Origin: Dillenia suffruticosa
Taxonomy: Eukaryota; Streptophyta; Magnoliopsida; Dilleniales; Dilleniaceae
DNA length: 64,000 nt
NCBI GenBank assembly: GCA_033439265.1
Contig: JAVTVX010000002.1
Span: 8,530,174 to 8,594,173 of the forward strand
Direction: 5' to 3'
Shown: piece by piece, positions 35,530-44,724 of the stretch
Layout: each line of letters begins with the position of its first letter
How positions within the stretch are numbered: the first letter of the stretch is position 1
The notes under the pieces: generated by a model
Database searches by the model: none
What the model was told of the DNA's origin: nothing
The model's input: only the letters and a program-made list of their open reading frames with translations
Translations under genes and position numbers: made by a program

Positions 35530-37031
35530 GAAAAGATGTAGGTTTCTTAGACTTGTGGCTCACTGGATAGAGTAATGGAAAGATCAATTTGTGGGGAACT
35601 GGGAGGACCACTTTGATCTTTGTGAATCAAGGATTCCAAAGCATTCATTTTGTCATGAAGGGTCTTATTTTGGTCTTCCAATTCATTTAACCTTGCATGA
35701 GTGAGAGAGTTTTGATCTTCAATTTTGAGGAGTTGTGATTGGATATGCATCAAGGAACCCTAAATCATATCCATGGTGACTTCAGAAGTGGGAATGGATG
35801 TGGATGGAGTACTATAGGAGGGTGTAATTTGAAGTGATTGAGTTCTAATTTTCTCGGATGGTCCTGTTTTAGATAGTTCACTTGGTCCTGCCTTATTTCA
35901 TTTCCTCTTCTTTCTACCCTCTTCGTGATCGTCTTCCAACTTCTCCCAAACTCCATTCTTCAACACTTACTTGACCTTTTATAGTGATTGTTCCCCAATA
36001 CCATGTTTAATACTTAATTTTGTGCAAATCTCCTTTTTCAAATCAATCTTGTTCACTATCAGCACATCAGAAATCAGAGAGCGGTAGGGTAGATTTGCAG
36101 ATTTGGATTTAACCACTTCAATCATGAAATAAGGCACTAGGAAATGCAATCCTGGGTTTTTACCATCCATGATGCAAGCCATCAACCAAAGATCCTCTTT
36201 GATTATGTATGTGTGATTTTCTCCTCTAGGCCTAAGTACATGAGTGATAATAAGATGTAGAAGATGCTCATGAATCCCCAAATTCTTTACATTGAAGTCC
36301 ACTTCACTCATCTATGATAAATTTGCATTCTTGAACAAAATTCTATCACATTCGATTTGAGTCATTTTCATGTACTTTTCATACCTAACAGAGGGAGTCC
36401 ATTCTAAATTGCACATCATGCACATTACTTTAAGAGTGAGCATGATTTGCTTTCCCTTAATGTGTGTCTTGAAGGTGCATGATTCCATTCTCGTAGAAAA
36501 AAGGAAATGGGCTCTAGCACATGTTCTCTAGTCTCCTCAACAACTTCGATATTATTGTAGAATTTCCTAACTAAGATGTCATATACATTCTCATTTGGGA
36601 TCATCAATGAACTAAGTAAGATGTGTGATAGATGCTCTTCATAAGGAAAATTGATTTTCTTAAAAAACTCCCAATCGACAAGTTTACCTAAGTTCAATTT
36701 CCTTTTTGAAAAGTTGGTTAAGAAAGACTTACTTATCTATGATGAAGGGAAGTCACTCTCGTTAAACTTTGCCGGATTTTTTGTCTTTGGCATCATGGAA
36801 AGTGCTTGCGTATTGAAGATGAGGGACTTTGGAAGTTAGGGCTTTTAATAAGTGAAGTGAGAACTCTTCGTGCTTTGCCAAATGAAGTGTAGTCATGTGA
36901 GTCTCAAACAGTTTGAACAAGAGGAATAGTAAGTGTTTACGAGAGAAAATGTGAGAGGGTGAGAGTAAAGAGACGATTTGCGAAGGGTATTGGAGGCACT
37001 TAGAATTAGGGTTTTTAATTTTGGGAAACAT
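35530..37031 (-). pseudogene. Extra ORF downstream of C1 pol (retroelement-associated protein of unknown function), broken
   Basis: From 37031 downward: MFPKIKNPNSK, then a segment with KLVDWEFFKKINFPYEEHL and VYDILVRKFYNNIEVVEE. After stops come MSEVDFNVKNLGIHEHLLHL, LIITHVLRPRGENHTYI, KEDLWLMACIMDGKNPGLHF and LVPYFMIEVVKSKSANLPYR. A charged linker and a C-terminal coiled coil (LLKIEDQNSLTHARLNELED, then QNKTLHDKMNALES) end near 35550. The order resembles the uncharacterised 'putative plant transposon protein' ORFs found near plant retroelements; I know no biochemical role. It is on the same strand as pol, after it and before the 3' LTR, the place of the env-like ORF in SIRE elements. I see no clear signal peptide or strong transmembrane segment, which argues against a plain envelope. 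At least three stops or frameshifts. Confidence 0.6.
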
Positions 37032-37129
37032 TTGGAGGGAATGTGAGGGGTCATGAGTTTAGATCATGATTGTTAAACTTGGGTCGGATTTAGGTTTTTA
37101 GTAGAAATAAATGGGTTTGGATTTAGAGT

Positions 37130-37700
37130 ATTGGATTTTATCCGTTTCATAAGCCATGTGGGTCGTCTTCAAGGATGTGAAGAGCCAACCTGTCTTCTCT
37201 CACAAGGCGATTTTCATTAGATTGCAAGTCGTCTTATGAGATTGAAGCCAAAAGACATCAAGTTATCCTCCCTAACAAGTGAGGCGACTCAAAGAGGTCT
37301 GCAGACAATTTTTTTGTGATATGATCAATATGAGTCATCTTGTATTTGTTACGAGGCAACTTGTATAATCACGAGGCGATTCAAAATTATTGTCAGGCTG
37401 CTTATTATCTTCAAAGCGACTTCTCGGTTTATTGACGTAACTTAACAGAGTTTTTCAGAGTCACTTCTATGACTGACGTTGGACGAGTCATCTCGTCCCT
37501 ACATTAAGGCGACTTGGCGGTATTTTTTTTTTTAGGATTACTTCTGTGACTAAGTTTTGATAAGTCGTCTTATTCCTTTTGTAAGGCGACTTACTATGCC
37601 AAAGTATTGTTCTCAAGATGACTTGTTCTTAGAGCAAGGCCACTTGTTATGACAATCTTGTACCTATAAGATGACTTACTCATATTGTAAGACGATTTAT
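37130..37700. repeat. Second AAGGCGACTT/AAGTCGTCTTA motif array, between C1 pol and extra ORF
   Basis: Irregular copies of AGTCGTCTTATG, AAGGCGACTTAC, GAGGCGACTC and relatives, many as nearby inverted pairs (for example AAGTCGTCTTATTCC and GTAAGGCGACTTAC near 37563-37600). Same core as the array in the C1 LTR. Confidence 0.7.
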
Positions 37701-37769
37701 TCTCTAGTCATATTGCATAATTGCAGGATTTTCTTAAAAATTTCTCTTATAATTGTTATCTTTAAATAA

Positions 37770-38050
37770 TTATTGAATGAGTTTAGATATATGCTCCAGT
37801 CATATCCGTAATTTGTTTTTCATTTCTACGTATTTTAGAATTATATCCTTTTTAAGTACATGATCTCTAACAAAATGATGTCTTACCTCATTATGCTCAG
37901 TCCTAGAGTAATGCACTAGATTTTTTGTCAAATTTATTGTACTGGTGTTGTCAATTTTTATGAGAACATTTTCAAATTTCAAACCATAATCCTCAAGTTG
38001 ATACTTGATCCATAGGACTTGTGCACGACATTTCCCTACAGCCATATACT
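37770..38050 (-). pseudogene. C1 RNase H, C-terminal half (3' of the G3 insertion)
   Basis: Minus-strand AKYMAVGKCRAQVLWIKYQL, then ENVLIKIDNTSTINLTKN, HYSRTEHNEVRHHFVRDHVL and KKDIILKYVE: the end of the copia RNase H domain, with the conserved D-NTS and HNEVRHHFVRDH blocks. It continues the sequence VATLTTK left on the other side of G3 at 47649, which fixes the insertion point inside the T-T-E/K-A-E/K-Y motif. Confidence 0.85.
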
Positions 38051-38607
38051 TTGCTTCTCACGCCTCGAACCGGGGGCGTGAGCAGCCGCCTGTTACCCTG
38101 GATGCCCGCTATATTTTTACAGAAAATCGGGCAGAATCTTCCCATATTTCGGAGATCTCCCAAGTACAATTTTACCTGTATAATTCACAACCATCTTATC
38201 AATCAAATAAAATGGCTATCCCGGCCTTAAGACAATGAACCAAATCACAGTAGACAACAAGGACAACGCAAGACTTTTTAATTACTAGCAGTCTTAGCTA
38301 CAGACCTCAGATGTTGAAGTGATTGCATTTCTCTCACCGAGGGTTCCTCAGATCTCAAACCTAGCTTTCATTCGTCCATTGAATTGGTCTAACCTGTAAT
38401 ATTTCCACATTTGAAACTATGTTAGTAACTAACTCAAATTCTAAACACCAAACCTTGGAACTTCAACCAACGCAACCGTTACCTGCAGTGAAGAAGCCGC
38501 GACCTAGGGTTCAGGGGTTGGTTGATGACTACGGTTTGGGCTTCAGCTGGGGTTGCAGCAAGGGAGTCCGCATGTAAGAGAATTCTCGAAGGAGAAAACA
38601 GATCACG

Positions 38608-38935
38608 GGCTCGTGGGCTATCGCGGGCTCGTGGGCTGTCGCGGGCTCGCGGGCTGGCACGCTCACGGGCTAGCGCACTCATGGGCTGAGGGTTGCGCTC
38701 GTGAGCTGGACTGCAGTCGCGCATTGTGGCTCTCTCACAAAAGGTCGCATGCTGTGGCACGCTCACGTTGTGGTATGCTCGCGCGGTCGCGCGCTCGCGC
38801 TTGTACTGTGGGGCGCTGGCAGAGGTCGCGCGCTATGGCACGCTCACGCGAGGAGGATCATGCTCATGCTCGTGCAGGGAAGCTTGCGTTGCGGCACGCT
38901 CACGCGGAAGGGAGGGGCAATGATGGAGAGAGCGG
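38608..38935. repeat. GC-rich CGCGGGCTCGTGGGCT / GCACGCTCACG repeat region in G3 left LTR
   Basis: Degenerate short repeats make this the most GC-rich, CpG-rich stretch of the window. The homologous part of the right LTR (46870-47150) has one unit fewer. Overlapping open frames through it are composition artefacts. Confidence 0.8.
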
Positions 38936-38996
38936 CGGATTCGGGCGAGGGAGGGCGGCGGGTCACGAGAAAGGGAAAAGGCGGAGAGAGAGAGAG

Positions 38997-39063
38997 AGAT
39001 TAGGGCTAAAAGCCCTAATCTGATTTGGGTAGGGGGTGCTGCGTTTTGGCTCAAAACGCAGCA
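38997..39063 (-). promoter_or_regulatory. Pair of perfect hairpins in G3 left LTR (promoter-proximal leader)
   Basis: Hairpin 1: 11-bp stem AGATTAGGGCT with loop AAA (38997-39021). Hairpin 2: 11-bp stem TGCTGCGTTTT with a 5-nt loop (39037-39063). Both recur in the right LTR at 47243-47267 and 47282-47308. In element sense (minus) they lie 50-130 nt downstream of a TATA run (39110-39132), so they probably fall in the transcribed leader. Confidence 0.7.
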
Positions 39064-39109
39064 CTCCTCTATTGTGTTTTTTTTTAAACTCTTATTATTA
39101 TTATTATTA

Positions 39110-39132
39110 TTTATATATATATATATATATAT
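39110..39132 (-). promoter_or_regulatory. TATA run of G3 left LTR
   Basis: (TA)n followed on the minus strand by AAATAATAATAA. This is the likely core promoter of the LTR; the right LTR has a shorter TATATATA at 47355-47362. Confidence 0.4.
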
Positions 39133-39426
39133 CCTTTTATAAATAAATTTATAAATAATTAAATTTGTAAATAAAAAAATTTTAATAAATGGTTGAATAT
39201 ATATATATATATATACGTTTTTTTTTATATTCATTTTACACTAAAATTCACGGATACGATAAAATTTAAAATATACCAAAAATTCAATTTAAATACCCAA
39301 AATCAAAAATCAATATAAATAAATAAAATTTCTCTCCACAAATATATATATAGACTGAAGAATATTTATTTACATATATTTTTCAAGAATAGTACACTAT
39401 TACTAACACAGCAGGTTAGTGTTACA

Positions 39427-39445
39427 TTTTCTAACCTCCTAAATA
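39427..39445 (-). promoter_or_regulatory. G3 polypurine tract (weak)
   Basis: Minus strand ATTTAGGAGGTTAGAAAA directly before the LTR start TGTAACAC. It is purine-rich but interrupted. Confidence 0.45.
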
Positions 39446-39489
39446 TAAGTTTCGTTCTCGAAACTAAAAGAAGACTAAACAGTAAACAA

Positions 39490-40896
39490 ATAGGGGTAAT
39501 GTCTCCTAATAGCCTCATCCGGCTCCTAGGTCTCCTCCTCGACCTGTTTACTCCTCTACAAAACTTTAACCAATGAAACTTCCTTATTCCGCAGCTTTCT
39601 GACCTACCGATCTATAATATCCACAGGCTGAACTGGAAGACTAAGGTCCTCTCATAACTCAACAGGTGGAGGCTCAAGTACATGAGAATGATCGGTCAAA
39701 TACTTCCTGAGTACTGAGATATGGAAGACGTCGTGAATACGGGATAGTTCATTTGGCAGCTTCAATCTGTATGCTACACTCCCGACCCTCTCAAGGATAC
39801 GGAAGGGCCCAATATACCTGGGGCTCAACTTGTCCCGCTGCCTGAACCGTATAACTCCCTTCTAAGGAGATATTCTCAAGAAAACCATATCTCCAATGAC
39901 AAACTCAAGAGGTCGCCGCCTACAATCGGTATATGCCTTCTGTCTATCCTGGGCGGCTTTCATCCGCTCACTAATGACCTTAACTTTATCCTTCGTTTCC
40001 TTAATTAACTTGACATTGCTGAGATGTCGCTCTCCGACCTCATCCCAGCATATCGAGATGCGGTATTTCCCACCATACAGTGCCTCATACGGGGGCATCC
40101 CTATACTGGCCTGATAGCTATTATTATATGCAAATTCTACCAATGGAAGGTGTCGATCCCAACTACCCCGAAAATCCATCACATATGCTCTCAGCATGTC
40201 CTCAAGGGTCTAAATGGTTCTCTCTGACTAACCATCTTTCTATGGATGATAGGCCGTTCTAAAATTCAGCCTTGTACCCATTGCCTCCTGTAACTTGGGC
40301 CAAAACCTATATGTGAATCTAGGATCTCTATCTGACACTATCGACACAGATACTCCATGAAGTCTAACAATAGTGTTGATATAGAAACATACCAACACTT
40401 CCAAAGAGAAATAGGCACGAATAGCAATGAAGCACATAGACTTCGTAAGTCTATCTACAATTACCCATATGCGTCATGCCGTGCTGAAGTCTGAGGCAGT
40501 CCCATCACAAAATCCATCATAATATGTTCTCACTTCCACTCAGAAATGGGGAGGGGCTGCAATGTACCAGCCGGCCACTGATATTCGGCCTTTACATGCT
40601 GGCAAACTAAACATCTAGCCATAAAATCTGGACCACTGATAACTATCTCGGATAGTCCGATACATTTTCATGCCGTCCGGATGCAATGCATAAGTGAAGG
40701 AATAAGCCTCCTCAAGAATAGCCCTACGAAGATCGCTGTCGGCGGGAATACAAACCCGCTCTCTGTATACAACTAATCCATCATCATGGACTAGGAAATC
40801 TCCACTCTTGCCTCTGCTGATCTTCTCAAGAATACTCTGGAGCTCCTCATCTGACCCCTGAAGCTCTTTAATGTAATCAAGCAAAGTCGACCTCAC
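39490..40896 (-). pseudogene. G3 integrase and chromodomain-like tail, broken
   Basis: From 40896 downward: a zinc-binding leader (EEAYSFTYALHPDGMKMYRT); a broken stretch; WVIVDRLTKSMCFIA, IVSDRDPRFTYRF and MGTRLNFRTAYHP, with the last catalytic Glu region damaged by stops near 40230; then FAYNNSYQASIGMPPYEALY and RPLEFVIGDMVFLRISP. The tail (39860-39490) continues with [42 protein letters not shown] and a final ETWEPDEAIRR, the chromodomain-like end. It was the integration enzyme and possibly the targeting module. Confidence 0.85.
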
Positions 40897-40902
40897 CTCA
40901 AA

Positions 40903-42300
40903 TCAAGTTAGTAGTACTCCTTGATCATAACTAGTCAAACTGACTTCGAGTATACAGAGTCCCATCAAGCAAGAGAGGTAAGCACTCTCTGTCATAGTAG
41001 AGGGAGAAGAGGAGGACGATGACTTTCTGCTCAATGCATCTGCCACCACATTTGCCTTTCCCAGATGGTAACCAATATAAGGTTGTAGTCTTTCAATAAC
41101 TCCAACCATCTCCTCTGTCTGAGGTTCAACTCCGATTGGGTGAACAAGTACTTTAGACTTTTGTGATCCGTGAATACCCTACAAGTCACCCCATATAAGT
41201 AATGTCGCCATATATTCAAGGCAAAAACTATGGCGGCGAACTCAAGATCGTGCGTCGGGTAGTTTGACTCATGCTTCTTCAACTGCCGAGAAGCTTATGC
41301 AATGACCCGACCATCCTACATCAGAACACAACCCAATCCCTGTGGGCTAGCATCACTATACACTGTATATTCCCGACTGCTAGTGGGAAGGGCTAAAATA
41401 GGAGCAGACGTCAACCGTTGTTTGAGCTCCTGAAAGCTCGTCTCACAACGGTCATCTCAAACAAACTTGAACCATTTCCGAGTCAATTTAGATGACGGAG
41501 CAACTAACAGGGAAAATCCCTCTACAAATCGACGATAATACCTGGCTAAACCGAGAAAACTACGGATCTCGGTAATTGTCTGCAGTTGCTCCCACTTTAA
41601 TATAGTCTCAATCTTTCGCGGATCAATATAAATACCTTCTGCGAAAACAATGTACCCAAAAATCCTATTTTCTCAGTCAAAACTCACATTTCGAGAATTT
41701 GGCATATAACTGCTTCTCATGGAGTATCTGTAATGCCACCCGAAGGTGCTAAACATGATCTTCATCACTCCGTGAATACACCAAGTTGTCATCGATAAAT
41801 ACGATGACAAACTGATCCAAGAAATCATGGAAGACTCGGTTCATCAAATCCATAAAAGTAGCTGGGGCATTAGTCAACCCAAACGGTATGACTAAAAACT
41901 CATAGTGGCCGTATCAGGCGTGAAAGGCTGTCTTGGGTACATCTCTAGCCCAAACCCTCAACTGATGATAACCCGAACGGAGATCAATTTTCGAGAAAAC
42001 TGTAGCTCCCTGCAGCTGATCAAACAAATCATCTATACGTGGCAGAAGATATCTGTTTTTTATGGTGGTTTTGTTCAACTATCTGTAATCCACATAAAGC
42101 CGAAGTGTACCATCTTTCTTCTTTACGAATAACACCAAAACACCCTACGGTGACGTGCTTAGGCGTATAAAACCCTTATCTAGAAGTTCATGCAACTGAA
42201 TCTTAAGCTCTCTCAGTTCAGCAGGCGCCATTCTGTATGGCGGAATAAAATAAGATTGGTTCCCGATACTAGATCAATCTCGAAATCGAACTCCCGAACT
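40903..42300 (-). pseudogene. G3 reverse transcriptase and RNase H, broken
   Basis: RT near 42130-41690: [56 protein letters not shown] and [12 protein letters not shown] (YxDD position FIDD). RNase H near 41282-40990: [40 protein letters not shown] and, after a frameshift at about 41100, [15 protein letters not shown]. Stop codons are scattered through it. Confidence 0.87.
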
Positions 42301-42479
42301 GGTGGTAATTCGGGAAGCTCCTCGGGGAACACATCTGGAAACTCCTACACCACAGGGACATCTTCAAATCTCGGTCCCTCAACGGTGGTGTCGACAACAT
42401 AAACCAGATAAGCCACACAACCACGGCATACCAAGCGTCTGGCCTTCATAACAGATATAATACTGCGGGGCAATACTCA

Positions 42480-42860
42480 TCTCTCGCCACGGAATATTAA
42501 CGGTGGCTGCCCGGACCTCCGAAACTCAACTTCCTTCATGTAACAATCCACGAAAGCCTGATATAAACTCAGTCAATCAATCCCTAAGATGGCATCAAAA
42601 TCCGTAATAGGGAGCGGAATCAGATTTGTCTCCAATACCGACCTCACAGACCCTATAGACTGTATCTCGAATGATATGTTTGTCAAGAGGAGTGACTATC
42701 ATAATCTCCTCATCAAGTGGCGAGAGAAGCCTATCAGAATGGCTAGCGAACGTGTCACTCACATATGAAAAATTCGACCCGGTATCTATGAGAATATGGG
42801 CGTCGATACCAAATATTCACATGGTACCTAAAGGTAAGAAAAAGATTAAAGGTATTTAAA
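42480..42860 (-). pseudogene. G3 aspartic protease domain
   Basis: IFGIDAHILIDTGSNFSYVS (about 42813-42754) keeps the DTGS active-site motif. RLLSPLDEEIMIVTPLDKHI follows in the same frame, then stops. It would process gag-pol. Confidence 0.8.
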
Positions 42861-43189
42861 ATGCGAAGAAAAATAGACATCTTTATATATATATCTAACT
42901 GGTTAAGTTTCTAAAACTTTAACTAGTCAAAATTGTATATCTACATCATGTTATACAAAATCTCAAAAAGAGAGTACAACTAAAGTACTACACTGAGAGG
43001 TCTGCGGGAGGATTACCCATAATAATATCAGGGTTTATCTGTGCGTCCTACTGTGTTATCGTAAACACACGAGCCTAGGCCCTAGGCTACTTTCACGACG
43101 GTCCTGACACTGTATTACTCCCAGCTGTAGTCCGAGGAGCTATAAGAGCTGAGTGCGCAGGTGCCCCCTACTGGCTTGTGCCAGAAGTA

Positions 43190-44428
43190 CCAGTACAACC
43201 CTGAAAAGTCTGTCCTCCTCGACCTAACTCTGGGCAAGTACTCTTAATGTGACCTTGCTTCCCATACTGGAAGCAAGTAACTAGTACTCTACATGCCCTA
43301 AAGGCATGTGGCTGCTGCATCTACGGTAGAAAGATTGTCTCTGTGTAGTAGACTATGTAGAGACATTAGGGTCCGGTACCCCAAAACCCTATGGTAGAGA
43401 TCTCTGTCCCGGTCCTGCTAGTCTGAAGCTGAAGGAACCCCCGGGATGTCCAAAACCTCTACCGTTCTTCGAAGACTGTCTACCCAGTGACCCAGTCTTT
43501 CTCTTCTGGTGACTCTCTCTCTGTCTAGCCTCAGCTCGGACGATCTCCTCTGCCCGATATGCTGAATCAATCACCTCTGATAGTGTAAAAGAGGGAGTCA
43601 CCGTCATATACTTTTCGATGCTCAATTGGAGGCTATCTTCAAACTTGAACTTCATCTGAGCTGGTGTAACCATGTCGAGGACAAAGGCCGCTAGTCGTCT
43701 AAGCTCAGCCTCGTACTCTGAGACTAACTTAGTCTCCTGGCGTAAGCGCAGAAAATCCATCCTCATACGATTCTACTGGAACAGGGTGAAGTACCTGCGG
43801 TCGAACTTGTGTAGAAAGTCCTCCCACTGCAGGGTTTACGTAGCACTATCACAAATAGCCTCCTACCACGAGAGGGCATCTCCGTCGAGAAGTCTCTTAG
43901 CAACTCTCAACCTGAACTCCTCTATCAACCCTAGATCAGTAAGGTCCTACGAGTCCTATTGATCCAGTACTTCGCCGCTACGGCATCACTAAATCCTGAA
44001 AAGTCTGTACATCTGAGCTACCGAGACTCTTTTACCAACTGAGTAAGCTCATGGATGCGCCTCAAAGTAACCGATGTCTCATCTATCGGAGTAGAAACAG
44101 AAGGACCGGCCACCGAAGGAGGAATCGACGCCATAGGTACAGGTATGGCTGTAGGTGCGGTCGCTAGAGTCTGTAGTGGAGGTGATGGCATCTGCGCCCC
44201 ATATCTACTATACCACTCTTGCCATTGCCTCAAGGCATTGAATGGTGGTGGAGGAATTTTGGCTGTAACAGCCGGTGGAGGTGCTGAGGGTGGCACTGGT
44301 GAGCATGTTCGAGTAGAGGAAGCATCCTCTGATACTCGTTGAGCCTCGGGTGCCCTAGGTACATCGGGCACTGGGGGACTCTCAGGTGGTGCGACTCTAG
44401 CACCGCTCCTACCACGTCTAGGTAGCAT
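43190..44428 (-). pseudogene. G3 gag, broken
   Basis: The ATG at 44428 opens MLPRRGRSGARVAPPESPPV, the usual charged and Pro-rich start of these elements, open to 44018 (IHELTQLVKE). The capsid continues at 43766-43389 (FLRLRQETKLVSEYEAELRR, VIDSAYRAEEIVRAEARQRE). The zinc knuckle near 43260 reads CFQYGKQGHIKSTC, with Tyr in place of the second Cys. Stops and a frameshift near 43780-44010 break it. Confidence 0.82.
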
Positions 44429-44705
44429 AATTCTGCAAAAAGAATATCTTTTTATTAGGTAAAAAATCAAGAATTAGGGTTTGTTACTAGTAACTAACCC
44501 CCAAAAAGAATTTGAATTATAAATCAAAACATTTGAATGCGAAATAATGGGTTAGATGCAACATGTATCTAACCCCCTAAAAGGGATGAACTTATATGCC
44601 TATGGCCAAGTATGGGACTTTAAATGACTGTATGAAACTCTCTAATACATTGACTTTTAATATACTTGGGAAAACTTTTACTACTATCCTTTCTCCAACC
44701 TAGAC

Positions 44706-44717
44706 ACTCTGATACCA
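44706..44717 (-). promoter_or_regulatory. G3 primer-binding site
   Basis: Minus strand TGGTATCAGAGT, 11 of 12 matches to the plant Met-tRNA PBS, seven bases inside the LTR end. Confidence 0.85.
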
Positions 44718-44724
44718 ATAGAAC

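Larger units (their letters stand above)
38056..39426 (-). repeat. G3 left (3') LTR, internally deleted
   Basis: Plus strand TCTCACGCCTCG (first G lost) to AGTGTTACA. Aligns with both ends of the right LTR but lacks right-LTR positions of about 44979-46587: GCTACAGACCTC is followed directly by AGATGTTGAAG. It contains GC-rich CGGGCTCGTGGGCT repeats (38608-38700), two hairpins and a TATA run. Confidence 0.9.

Noticed and set aside
37130..37700. CRISPR-like array
   Set aside because: The short motifs are irregularly spaced, degenerate and in both orientations, in a plant retroelement; no conserved repeat-spacer structure and no cas genes.
38553..39023. 156-residue open frame and overlapping frames
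   Set aside because: The frames exist because the GC-rich LTR repeats lack stop codons. They lie antisense to G3, and the matching frame in the right LTR (46900-47382) differs in length and content.
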